Of a stretch of DNA of 64,000 bases, positions 10,025 through 18,239 are shown piece after piece. The stretch lies in the NCBI GenBank assembly GCA_963734865.1, contig CAVTIV010000006.1:62001-126000 (forward strand), in the 5' to 3' direction. A program made the position numbers and the translations under genes. The stretch comes from CBDCUW01 sp963734865 (GTDB lineage Bacteria; Planctomycetota; Planctomycetia; Pirellulales; Pirellulaceae). Within the stretch, counting starts at the first letter, position 1, and each line of letters starts with the position of its first letter. The notes under the pieces are model-generated. The model was not told where the DNA came from. It made no database searches and saw only the letters and a program-made list of their open reading frames with translations.

Positions 10025-10578
10025 GGATGCATACTCTCGAATGGGTTCTACCTTCACGCTCGCCGCACCAGTCATCAAAACCTCGCCGCTGGTCATGATC
10101 CCATTGGCCGTAGCGCCAACGCGACGTTCGAGCGGATTGACCAGGGACGGAACTTTATCATAAGCCAGCAGGACCGGCACAGAAATTGCCCTACCAGTCG
10201 ATCTCGCTGTGTAGCGACTCCCGTATCGTTCACTTGCATAGTTTGTGATCACAATTACCGAACAGCAGGCAAGTCCTGCACACGCGACGATCAACCACGA
10301 ACCTGAATTGGATTTGGAGGGGTTCCTGGCAACGTTGCAGATGTTGATTCGTGAGCCGGCGGTCGTGGGAACGGAGGACTCGTTCTTCCGTGTCGAGCTT
10401 GCTTGCAACGATCGCTTGTGGAATGGGTGTGCCCGGATCGCAAATCTCGTCGAAGCTCAACTCGCCATTTGATGTCCCTAGCCCGCCAACAACGATGTTT
10501 GCCCGCCAACTTTTTTCGATCATCTGCGCAATGCAGAGTTTTCTGCTCCGGGTTATGAAAGGCTCGTCAATCGTGGAT

Positions 10579-11271
10579 TCAATCCACCGCTTCGTCGGCG
10601 GTGAGTTTGCGAATGCGGACATTCTTCCAAGAGACGCTGAAGGGACCTGTGTCGGCCTTGATTTGGTGAACCTGTAAGCCGATGAATCCGGATGCGTCGC
10701 GATCGTCGGTGAAGTCCGCGACCGGCGTGCCGTTGACGAAGCTGCGGATGCGATTTCCCTGGGCCACGACGCGAAAGTGATTCCATTGGCCGGGCTTGTA
10801 CAGCGCCTGTTTCTGCACCGCATTGACGGTCGTGTCCAGCCATCGAGTCCGGCGGCCCTCGTCCCAAAAGTTCCCGGCGCAGCCGTTCTCGCCATTGGGC
10901 TGATGCGTGATCTCGCATTGGTATCCGTAGACCTCGCCTTTGTCTCGCATCCGCGTCGGTTGTGACTCCTGCGGCGTTTTGTTTTCATAGACGTGGCTGC
11001 GAATCTGCACTCCGGAATTCAACGGCGGATCACAGCGGACGTCAAACTGCAATTCAAAATCTGAATAGGGACCGCGAGTGAGGAATGTGTTCTTGCCCGG
11101 TCCGGTTTTCCCGGTGATCACGCCATCTCGGATTGTGTAACTGGCTCCGCCACCGAGCTTCGTCCACCCTTCGAGCGAATCACCCTCGCTCAACGCTACC
11201 CAGTCTTCCGCGACGCAGAACGAACAAAACGCCAATGTCGTGGCAAATGCTGTAAACAAACGACTCATCAT
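10579..11271 (-). CDS. DUF1080 (3-keto-disaccharide hydrolase-like) secreted protein
   Basis: Secreted 230-residue protein with a single DUF1080 domain, a concanavalin-like beta-sandwich abundant in planctomycetes; some members act on 3-keto-glycosides. The signal peptide is MMSRLFTAFATTLAFCSFCVA. The core shows the usual order of motifs: EGWTKLGGG, IRDGVITGKTG, TRGPYSDFELQFDVR, NSGVQIRS, the GYQCEI segment, WNHFRVVAQGNRI, NGTPVADFTD, and the final GPFSVSWKNVRIRKL. The complete length matches single-domain family members. It is divergently oriented to the GH-like gene starting at 11362, leaving about 90 bases for both promoters. The hydrolase function is inferred from the family only. Confidence 0.92.
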   Translation of the reverse strand: MMSRLFTAFATTLAFCSFCVAEDWVALSEGDSLEGWTKLGGGASYTIRDGVITGKTGPGKNTFLTRGPYSDFELQFDVRCDPPLNSGVQIRSHVYENKTPQESQPTRMRDKGEVYGYQCEITHQPNGENGCAGNFWDEGRRTRWLDTTVNAVQKQALYKPGQWNHFRVVAQGNRIRSFVNGTPVADFTDDRDASGFIGLQVHQIKADTGPFSVSWKNVRIRKLTADEAVD

Positions 11272-11361
11272 GGAACCATTGAGAACGAGGAATATTGAAG
11301 GAGTACGGTCACGCCGACATAATACTCCAATCGAAGTCGAAACACTCCAATGGCGTTCATT

Positions 11362-12687
11362 ATGAAATCTTTTTTGACATTGTGCTTGGCGTTGCTCGGT
11401 TGGATGCCCATCGCATCAGCGGCTGAAACGGACGTTTCGATCGCCGAAGGCCGCTGGCTGATCAATGGCCAGGCGACCAATCTCGGCTCGCCCGCCGAGG
11501 GTTTGCTGATGAACGTGCGGATGGTGAACGCGACGTTCGAGGATCGGTCGGGAATCAACGCGGATTTCGACGCCCAGGCCAACGCGGAGGAATTCATTGC
11601 CAGCATCTCCGACTATGCGGCACATGGTGTGAACGCGTTCACGATTTGCCTGCAAGGTGGCATGCCTGGATATGAGGGTGCGGTGAATTCCGCGTTCGAG
11701 CCGGATGGTTCGTTGCGAACGGAGTATTTGAAACGTGTCGCGCGAGTCATCGACTCGTGCGATCGTCACGGCGTTGTCGTGATTCTGGGCTGCTATTACC
11801 AGCGTCAATCAAAGATCTTGCGAGATGACGCCGCCTTGCGTGCGGGTCTGGTAAACGTCGCCAATTGGATTCGATCAAGCGGCTTTCGCAACGTCGTCCT
11901 GGAAGTGGCGAATGAATATCCACATCGCGGCTTCGTTCACGACGTGATTCGCGACGCGAAAGGTCAAGCCAGTTTGCTGCGGATGGTCAAGAAGGCGGCT
12001 CCTGAACTATTGGTCACGGCCAGCGGCTACGGTGATGGCAAGGTTGATCCTGAGGTGGCGGCGGCCTGTGATTTTCTCACGCCACATTGGAACGGCACGA
12101 AGGTCGAGGCGATTCCCGCTCGCATTGGCGCACTGAAACGGTTCGGAAAACCAATCGTCTGCAACGAGGATGACAAGGTGGGCGTAAACGCGGTTGCCGC
12201 GATGAAGGCCTCGGTCGCCAATGGCGCGGCATACGGGTTGATGCTGAAGGACCACAATCAAACCTTTCCGTTCCGCTTTGATGGTGCGCAGGACGACCCG
12301 GTTTTCTACGCCGCATTGAAGCAGATCACCTCCGCAAAGACGACAGAGGCAGCGTCGAATGGTTCCAGCACCAACTCGACCTATTTCCCGCCGCCGGAAT
12401 CGCAAGGCGGTTGGCGGATGGTTGAGCAGGACAGTGAAATCGAAACCATCGCGGAAATGGACCCACAGAAGATTACCGAGTTGCGGCAATGGCTGCTTGA
12501 GTCGGATGATCGTCCGTTTGCCGCCGTGGTGATTCGCCACGGCACGATCGCATTGCAGGTCGAGCGTGACAACAGCGCGGTGACGGATACCGGTAACACA
12601 AAATCGTGTGCGAAAGCGATCTGTCGCGACCGTGCTGGCCATTGCGGTGCAGGAGAGCCAGCAGGGGCGGACGCCGCAAACGGATGA
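11362..12687 (+). CDS. GH clan-A-like TIM-barrel protein fused to a broken beta-lactamase-like domain
   Basis: Signal peptide MKSFLTLCLALLGWMPIASA followed by a roughly 300-residue TIM-barrel of cellulase/GH5-like type: NAFTICLQGG, VVVILGCYY, then VLEVANEYPHRG, in which NE is the usual acid/base pair, and GKPIVCNEDDK, a candidate nucleophile Glu. A Ser/Asn linker leads in frame into a second domain beginning YFPPPESQGGW, which carries the SxxK motif (SCAK, 12604-12615) of class C beta-lactamase/serine hydrolases before the frame is lost near 12625. The frame shown ends at 12687 in meaningless sequence. The next in-frame ATG upstream (11350) is possible, but 11362 gives the better signal peptide. 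The TIM-barrel could be functional; the second half cannot be. Confidence 0.75.
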   Translation: MKSFLTLCLALLGWMPIASAAETDVSIAEGRWLINGQATNLGSPAEGLLMNVRMVNATFEDRSGINADFDAQANAEEFIASISDYAAHGVNAFTICLQGGMPGYEGAVNSAFEPDGSLRTEYLKRVARVIDSCDRHGVVVILGCYYQRQSKILRDDAALRAGLVNVANWIRSSGFRNVVLEVANEYPHRGFVHDVIRDAKGQASLLRMVKKAAPELLVTASGYGDGKVDPEVAAACDFLTPHWNGTKVEAIPARIGALKRFGKPIVCNEDDKVGVNAVAAMKASVANGAAYGLMLKDHNQTFPFRFDGAQDDPVFYAALKQITSAKTTEAASNGSSTNSTYFPPPESQGGWRMVEQDSEIETIAEMDPQKITELRQWLLESDDRPFAAVVIRHGTIALQVERDNSAVTDTGNTKSCAKAICRDRAGHCGAGEPAGADAANG

Positions 12688-13456
12688 CCTTCGATGACAA
12701 AGCTTTCGACTTCATTCCGTGGGCTCAGCCGCTCAGCGATCCTCGCAAGTCACAGATCACCGTCAAGCAACTGCTGAATCACACCTCCGGGATTACGCCG
12801 GAAGGCAACGGGGGTGCCCAACCGATGGGCCCTGGCAATATATCCTTGGCCACACGGGCGATCCAGAAACCGAACGGCTGGCATTTGATCCGGGCAGGGA
12901 CCTCGACTATGGGACACACGCCCTGCCATCACGCTTCGCTGGTGTGTGAAAATGCACCGGCAAGCCGTACGACCAGTACGCAATTGAAGCGCTGTTCAAA
13001 CCGATTGGCGATTGAAAAGTGGTGGTTTGATATTATCGACGGCGGCGAGAAACATCGGTCGTCATCCTTCGCACGCGATCGGGATTGCCTGCTCGGGAAC
13101 TGGCGCGCATTGGATATTGCATGTTGCAGAGGGGCGCTGGGAGATCGCCAGGTGGTTCCCGAATGGTTCGTGCGTGAGACTGCGGCACCGACCCATGCGG
13201 TGACCGGCATCAAAAGCCTTCGGCAGCGACCACAGTCCTTTTCGCACGGCTGGGAATTTCCGGGGCTGCCCAGTGGTGGCAAGGCGAGGGGATTCCCAAG
13301 GATGCGAGATTCAAGCCGGGAAGTGGTGGCCAGTTAATCGCCTTCGTGCCCAGTCTCGACCTGGTGATCGCCCGTCAAACGGGCGGCAGCGGCCAGTGGG
13401 AATACGAGGAGTTTCTGCGACGCGCCTGCGCGGCAGCCATGACGTCGTCCAAATAA
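12376..13456 (+). pseudogene. Decayed serine hydrolase (class C beta-lactamase-like) domain
   Basis: Remnant of a beta-lactamase/esterase domain originally fused to the upstream TIM-barrel. Family pieces are recognisable in all three frames in the correct order: SCAK (12604), TFDDKAFDFIPW (about 12690), LLNHTSGI (about 12770), WQYILGHTGDP (about 12835), KPYDQYAIEALF (about 12960), EKWWFD (13015), GRHPSHAIG, VVPEWFVRET (13155), SHGWEFPG (13246) and GGQLIAFVPSLDLVIARQ ending with TAA at 13454. At least eight to ten frame changes occur in about 830 bases, far more than in neighbouring genes, so this is a decayed sequence or a locally very poor patch of assembly. Confidence 0.8.
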
Positions 13457-13561
13457 ACGGAACCAAGACATGCGATAACAGAGCAATGATTGATTCGCGT
13501 CCGCCATCGGGGATCCGCGATTCTTGGCTTGGATCACCGACTCGGGCCTGGGAAAGGCACT

Positions 13562-13593
13562 GACCCCGTTTGAGACGGACCCCGTTTGAGACG
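13562..13593. repeat. 16-base perfect tandem duplication
   Basis: The unit gaccccgtttgagacg occurs at 13562-13577 and again at 13578-13593. Confidence 0.9.
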
Positions 13594-13629
13594 GTGAAAC
13601 ACTGACCACGGATGATTTTCGCTGCAGCG

Positions 13630-13660
13630 CCGTAGTGGTAACAGTTTCGTTCCACTACGG
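13630..13660. repeat. Inverted repeat (hairpin), 9-bp arms
   Basis: ccgtagtgg (13630-13638) and ccactacgg (13652-13660) can form a perfect stem with a 13-base loop. No U-tract follows, so it is listed as a repeat rather than a terminator. Confidence 0.8.
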
Positions 13661-13733
13661 CTGGGTGGCTGGTGGTCGAGCGTCAGCGAGCCCCCAGCTG
13701 TATGTCTACGGACAAATGAAAGGGGTCAGGCTT

Positions 13734-13854
13734 GAATGGCACGAGCACAAGGAGTTGGTGTGCAGGCTTTAGCCGATTGCTCGCCCTTGAAGATCGCCTA
13801 AAGGCTAGACACCAGCCTGTCGCGGCACGAACGCTCGCTAAGTTCGTGCCATTC
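13734..13854. repeat. Planctomycete-type intergenic repeat bounded by inverted repeats
   Basis: gaatggcacga (13734-13744) and its exact complement tcgtgccattc (13844-13854) bound a 121-base unit containing gctttagccgattgct and aaaggctagacacc. The words gggtcaggctt also flank both sides. This arrangement resembles dispersed non-coding repeats of Rhodopirellula-like genomes; copy number cannot be assessed here. Confidence 0.7.
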
Positions 13855-13954
13855 GGGTCAGGCTTCTTTGATGGGTTCCTTTGCAGGACAATCACTGAGA
13901 TGACGTCATGAACACTGATGCAATTGCGATTGAATCACGAGAACAGGCCGACTA

Positions 13955-14452
13955 ATGTCCGTGGCTGACGCTTTCACGGTGAACGTCAACCTGGGCGGCC
14001 TGGTCGTCAACGATCCGAGTGACGCGTTGACCGCGCTTGGCGGGACGGTCGAGATTCCCGCCGCGTTGTCTGTCGACCCTTTGAGTTTGGCGCCCGGGGT
14101 GATCGCGGATGCCGTTGATTTGTTTCCCTTCGAAGTTCTGCCCAGTGGTAACGTGGATGCAGAGTTCTTTCAGGGTTTTGGGCTACCGATCTCTTCCAAC
14201 GGGCTCTTCTTTTCGTTCGACGTGACGGCGGACTCTGCCGGAACGGGCATCATCGGTTTCGAAGCGTTTAGCCCGTTCGCACAAGATGCCGACTTCTTTG
14301 TGGATGTCGAAACGAATTCGCTGGCCTTTACTGTAACCTCCGGCGCAGGCGCCGTCCCCGAACCGCACTCCATCACCGCGCTGGCGTTGATCAGCATGAT
14401 CGGAATCGGATCAATTCGACGTAAGAATCAATGTGCAGTACGCGCTTCCTAA
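13955..14452 (+). CDS. PEP-CTERM sorting-domain protein, N-terminally short
   Basis: 165 residues, mostly beta-strand-like and acidic, ending in a canonical PEP-CTERM anchor: VPEP, a hydrophobic stretch (ITALALISMIGIG), then basic RRKNQ. Such proteins are exported and processed by an exosortase, in planctomycetes usually at the cell surface or in exopolysaccharide matrix. The oddity is the absence of a signal peptide: the frame has an in-frame TGA at 13931 and the sequence starts directly in mature-type text (SVADAFTVNVNL). The 5' end is therefore probably lost, consistent with the repeat tract immediately upstream. As written it could not be exported by Sec. Confidence 0.7.
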   Translation: MSVADAFTVNVNLGGLVVNDPSDALTALGGTVEIPAALSVDPLSLAPGVIADAVDLFPFEVLPSGNVDAEFFQGFGLPISSNGLFFSFDVTADSAGTGIIGFEAFSPFAQDADFFVDVETNSLAFTVTSGAGAVPEPHSITALALISMIGIGSIRRKNQCAVRAS

Positions 14453-14509
14453 CGTCCGTGCCGTTGAGTCCTGGCCGCGCTTTTTCTTCGTCGCGCGTTC
14501 CTCCGCAAT

Positions 14510-15358
14510 CTACCGGTCAGTTGCTCGCGGCGTTGCGGTGAGCCGTTCGGCAAGGAATTTCAGCATCATGTCACCGGCGCCTTCGTAGTACTTGCCGAGA
14601 TTGTGGTTGGTGTCGGCAAGGATCACGATTCGGTGAGAGACGCCGAGCGGTTCCAGGATATTTTCCAGCGGTTTGAAACCGTCCGGATGATCCTGGTCGC
14701 CATTGACGGTCAACAACGCGAAGTTGTTCTTCCTCAGCGAGTCTGCATGTTCCTTTGCTGCTGGAAGCAATGGGCTGTCTTCGCCGCTGCCTCGCCTTGA
14801 AAGCGATCCTCCCCAACTCCCCGCCGCGCAGAACAGTTCCGGGTGCTGTATTGACAAATAGACGGAACCCGCGCCCCCCATCGAGAAGCCGCAAACGACG
14901 CGAGCCACCGCCTGCCCCCTTGTCGGATAAGTCTTGTCGATCAGCGGAATCAGTTCGTCCACAATCATCGATTCCACTTCGCCGCGGTAACCGCTCATCC
15001 CGCCGTTGGGAAACACGCAGATCGCCGGAGGAAACTTGCCGGCACGAATCGCTCCGGCAACTCGCGACGAGAAGCCCACCGAATCCGACTTTTCCGACCC
15101 GCCCGCACCGTGCAGAAAGTAAACCACCGGATACCGTGTCTTTCCACTATCATCAAATTCCGACGGTGTCCACACGACATAACCCACATCATGCCCCAGC
15201 GACTTACTGCGAAGCACGTGATGAGTTAGCCCCTTCATTTCAGCAATGTCCGGATTGACCCAGCTGATATTGCGCTCGCGCTGTTGCGAATGCGCTTGCG
15301 ATGCAAGCAACGATGCCACGACAAGGATGGCGGGTGAGAGTTTTCTTGAATTCAGCAT
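14510..15358 (-). CDS. Secreted esterase, CE1/esterase-D-like alpha/beta hydrolase
   Basis: Alpha/beta hydrolase of 282 residues resembling feruloyl/acetyl-xylan esterases (CE1, putative esterase family). The ATG at 15358 is chosen because it starts a signal peptide (LSPAILVVASLLASQAHS); a longer frame to 15427 adds only a basic, non-signal segment. Motifs: VVYFLHGAGG (oxyanion-hole region), VCGFSMGGAGS with the nucleophile Ser in GFSMG, NGDQDHPDG (acid region), and a C-terminal DTNHNLGKYY with the likely catalytic His. Probable role: removing ester substituents from polysaccharides outside the cytoplasm, fitting the surrounding carbohydrate genes. Confidence 0.88.
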   Translation of the reverse strand: MLNSRKLSPAILVVASLLASQAHSQQRERNISWVNPDIAEMKGLTHHVLRSKSLGHDVGYVVWTPSEFDDSGKTRYPVVYFLHGAGGSEKSDSVGFSSRVAGAIRAGKFPPAICVFPNGGMSGYRGEVESMIVDELIPLIDKTYPTRGQAVARVVCGFSMGGAGSVYLSIQHPELFCAAGSWGGSLSRRGSGEDSPLLPAAKEHADSLRKNNFALLTVNGDQDHPDGFKPLENILEPLGVSHRIVILADTNHNLGKYYEGAGDMMLKFLAERLTATPRATDR

Positions 15359-15612
15359 GCCGTTTCCTTGGGAGCTGGCCCCGGTTCTGCGTCGGGCCCC
15401 GGTTGTGCGTCGTGACGCTGAGACCATGTTGTGATGGTTGGTTGTGAACCTATTGTGCGCATGACGTGCGTCGGCTCAACCTGAGTCATGGAAGTCCAGC
15501 CTTTCCGTAATATGCGTCAGCTATTTCAAGGCGTTTCAGCGATTCCAAAACACGTCAGGCAGACGGAGTCAAAGGGATTGCAGGCCCCAATAAGTCCTTT
15601 TCAAATCGGTTC

Positions 15613-16905
15613 TTATCCCAAGCTGTACGGTGTGCGATACTCTTTCGTGAGCCACTTCGACGCTTCGGCATCGCCGACGATGGTTTCGGCTTTCGGATCC
15701 CAATGGATCTTCTTTCCGGTCCGAACGGCGATGTTGCCCAGATGACAAACGGTTGCCGAGCGATGTCCGATGCTGATATCGGCGGCTGGTGTTTTTCGCG
15801 ATTTGACGCAATCGAGGAAATCGTTGACGTGTGCGATGTTCGCTTCTGAATTCACAATCGGAGGTACTTCGACGTCCTTCAGTAACTCAGAGGCACTGGC
15901 AAGAAGACCGCCGCGATAGACGAACAGGCTTCCCTTGTCGCCGACGAACTCGGTACCTTGCTCCTTGCTCTTTGTTCCGGGAATTTGTCGGCAGTTCAGG
16001 ACGACGCCGTTGGGATAGGTGTACCGGATCTTTGTTGAGTCCGGCGTCTCATACCAGCCATCCGGATTATAAACGGCCGAACCTTCGGCACTCACCGGGC
16101 CGCTTTCGTCCATCCCCAAACCCCATTGAGCGATATCCAGGTGATGGGCACCGAAATTCGTTTGCTGACCGCCGCTGTAATCCCAGAAGAAGCGGAACAA
16201 ATAGTGAACGCGATTCTTGTTGTACGGACGCAGGGGTGCCGGACCAAGCCAGCGATCGAAATCAAAGCCGCTAGGCGGAGCACTGTCTGGGACTGGCATT
16301 TTTGCTCGATCGATCCAGTTCGGCCCCGGCAGCGTAACGTTGACTTCGCGCACCTTGCCGACCAGTCCTTCCTGCACCAACTTCACGGCCAGTTTGAATT
16401 CCTGCCCGCTGCGTTGCATCGTGCCAGTCTGAACGACGCGATGGTGCCTGCGAGCAGCATCGATCATCGGTCGGCCTTCGTTGATTGCCAGCGTTAGCGG
16501 CTTCTCGCAGTAAACGTCTTTTCCGGCCTTGCACGCTTCGATCGTCATCAAGGCGTGCCAATGATCCGGAACCGTCACTACGACCGCATCGATGTCTTTG
16601 GAGTCCAGCAACCTGCGGTAATCGTCGGTCATCCTTACAGATCGGTTTGCTTCTTTGTTCAGAAAGGCACTCGCTTCAGCCAGATAGTTCTTGTCCAGAT
16701 CGCAGAGGGCATCGATGTGGTTGAGGAAGTACTTCATGTTGTTCCTCGGCCCGCCCTGATTGCCAACGCCAATCATGCCGACCCGAACACGCTCACTGGG
16801 AGCGTCCGCGCCGAACGTCGCACGATAGCTCTTGGCAGTGATGCCCATGAACAGTCCGCCCAAGGCTGACTTATGCAAAAATGATCGACGGTTCAGTTGT
16901 GGCAT
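15613..16905 (-). CDS. Gfo/Idh/MocA family oxidoreductase, Tat-exported
   Basis: NAD(P)-dependent sugar or polyol dehydrogenase-like protein of 430 residues. The N-terminus MPQLNRRSFLHKSALGG is a twin-arginine signal, so the ATG at 16905 is preferred over one ten codons upstream. A Rossmann fold follows (VRVGMIGVGNQGG), then YCEKPLTL, the Gfo/Idh signature EKP containing the catalytic Lys, and the C-terminal alpha/beta domain with the GAHHLDIAQWGLG motif typical of exported planctomycete members. Exported Gfo/Idh proteins are numerous in this phylum; substrates are mostly undetermined. It lies between an esterase and a sugar-isomerase gene, in keeping with carbohydrate processing. Confidence 0.93.
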   Translation of the reverse strand: MPQLNRRSFLHKSALGGLFMGITAKSYRATFGADAPSERVRVGMIGVGNQGGPRNNMKYFLNHIDALCDLDKNYLAEASAFLNKEANRSVRMTDDYRRLLDSKDIDAVVVTVPDHWHALMTIEACKAGKDVYCEKPLTLAINEGRPMIDAARRHHRVVQTGTMQRSGQEFKLAVKLVQEGLVGKVREVNVTLPGPNWIDRAKMPVPDSAPPSGFDFDRWLGPAPLRPYNKNRVHYLFRFFWDYSGGQQTNFGAHHLDIAQWGLGMDESGPVSAEGSAVYNPDGWYETPDSTKIRYTYPNGVVLNCRQIPGTKSKEQGTEFVGDKGSLFVYRGGLLASASELLKDVEVPPIVNSEANIAHVNDFLDCVKSRKTPAADISIGHRSATVCHLGNIAVRTGKKIHWDPKAETIVGDAEASKWLTKEYRTPYSLG

Positions 16906-17292
16906 AGTGAGAAACTCCGTGAATTGACATGACAATGCGTCGAATGCAGCGAGCAGCCGCGTGCGTATGTCGATAGCATTGCGGTAACCGTGCCTGCACC
17001 AGCGTTACGACTTATTCTAATGGTGTCCGTCCCGATTGCCATGGCTGAGCGACCTTCTAGAATCGGCTTTGCAATACTTTGTGAGTGGCTGACGAATCAC
17101 CCGATTCAAATTATTGACCTTACTCGGTTGGCCGAAGACCTGTCGCTGAGGCAAAATACTTGACGGTAGCGTAGCGGTCCGCGAAAACGAGATCGCTTTT
17201 CGACTGTAAGTTGGATGAAGATTTTCGACAAATCGCATTTTTTCCGTTTCCTTTACGGCGGCTACAACGTCGCCCCTTCAAGGTACTGTGTC
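16906..17292. other. Divergent intergenic region
   Basis: Separates the divergent Gfo/Idh and TIM-barrel isomerase genes and must hold both promoters. No clear -35/-10 pair, operator palindrome or RNA gene could be assigned with confidence. Confidence 0.5.
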
Positions 17293-18189
17293 ATGACGAG
17301 TCATCAGCTGCGGCGTTCCAGACGCGATTTATTGCAATGCGGCCTGCGTTCGGCCGCTGGTCTTGCGACCGGGTCGCTACTGATGCAAGCCAATGCTCAA
17401 GCAGCCGCGGACGATCGGTTCGAGTTGAGCATTCACCAGTACTCGCTTAAAAATCTCTTTGAACAGGGCCAGCTTGACACGTTTGCCTATCCAGGATTCG
17501 TAAAGCAGCAATTCGGAATGACAAATGTTGAGTTTGCCGTTGAGTTTTGTGACGCGCTGCGGGCAGACCCCAAACGGGGTGACGCGATTGCGGCAAGATC
17601 CAAACAGCTCGCTATCAGGCATCGTGCCTTGCTTTGCGGCGCGGAGCCCAAACTCGATGCGGCCAGCGAAACGGATCGCCGGGCCGCCGTTGAAGACCAT
17701 CTAAAGTGGGCCGAGGTCGCCGAGCATTTAGGGTGCGAGTTCATTCGGGTGCGTGCATCGACCGAGGGTGACCGGGATCAGCAACTCGATCACGCGGCCA
17801 GGGGGATTGCCGCGCTGTGCGACGCATTGAAAAACTCTTCGCTCACTGTCCTGGTCGAGAACATCGCCGGCTTCTCACGCGATCCCGAATGGCTCGTCGC
17901 GCTCGTCAATCGCGTCGGACCAAAACGCCTCGGTCTGATTGCCGACTTCGGCAATTTTGACGGCGACATCTATGCGGGCATGAAGCGGCTACTTCCCTAC
18001 ACAAAATCGGTCTGCACGAAATCGTGGGAATTCGACGAACAAGGAAATGAGACGAAAATCGATTTCTCGCGGATGATGAGCATCATCAAGGAGTCGAGTT
18101 TTCGTGGTTGCATCGCAATCGAGTACCTCGGGGAAGAACCTGTGGCCGGTGTGCGAAAGACCGCCGAGTTGATCAACCGCTACCGTTAA
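17293..18189 (+). CDS. Sugar phosphate isomerase/epimerase-like TIM-barrel protein, Tat signal
   Basis: 298-residue member of the xylose-isomerase-like TIM-barrel (AP endonuclease 2) family. The ATG at 17293 begins MTSHQLRRSRRDLLQCG, a twin-arginine signal, and is preferred over 17215, whose extra 26 residues look non-coding. The barrel shows metal-ligand motifs: NVEFAVEF, FIRVRAS, VLVENIAGF (Glu ligand), LIADFGNFD (Asp ligand), and CIAIEYLGEE (final Glu ligand). Members interconvert or act on sugars and 3-keto sugars. The gene converges with the sugar-acid dehydratase operon with 50 bases between stops. Substrate unknown. Confidence 0.88.
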   Translation: MTSHQLRRSRRDLLQCGLRSAAGLATGSLLMQANAQAAADDRFELSIHQYSLKNLFEQGQLDTFAYPGFVKQQFGMTNVEFAVEFCDALRADPKRGDAIAARSKQLAIRHRALLCGAEPKLDAASETDRRAAVEDHLKWAEVAEHLGCEFIRVRASTEGDRDQQLDHAARGIAALCDALKNSSLTVLVENIAGFSRDPEWLVALVNRVGPKRLGLIADFGNFDGDIYAGMKRLLPYTKSVCTKSWEFDEQGNETKIDFSRMMSIIKESSFRGCIAIEYLGEEPVAGVRKTAELINRYR

Positions 18190-18239
18190 CGCAGCCGTCG
18201 AGGGGAAGCAGTCTGACGAAGCCTTGGGATCGAAATCCA

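Larger units (their letters stand above)
13457..13954. other. Intergenic repeat-bearing region
   Basis: No gene is seen. The stretch is made largely of repeats listed separately: a 16-base tandem duplication, a 9-bp hairpin, and an inverted repeat of 11 bp that bounds a 121-base unit. A 15-codon reading frame (ATG at 13908) ends in TAATG overlapping the PEP-CTERM start; whether it is translated cannot be judged. Confidence 0.6.

Noticed and set aside
10025..10408. N-terminal extension of the beta-helix ORF with one hydrophobic segment
   Set aside because: A clear signal peptide begins at 10024, and the extension shows no recognisable domain; it may be part of another broken gene but cannot be supported.
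10230..10988. 252-codon minus-strand ORF overlapping the DUF1080 gene
   Set aside because: Most of it is an alternative-frame reading of the DUF1080 coding sequence and is Arg/Ser-rich in the way of shadows.
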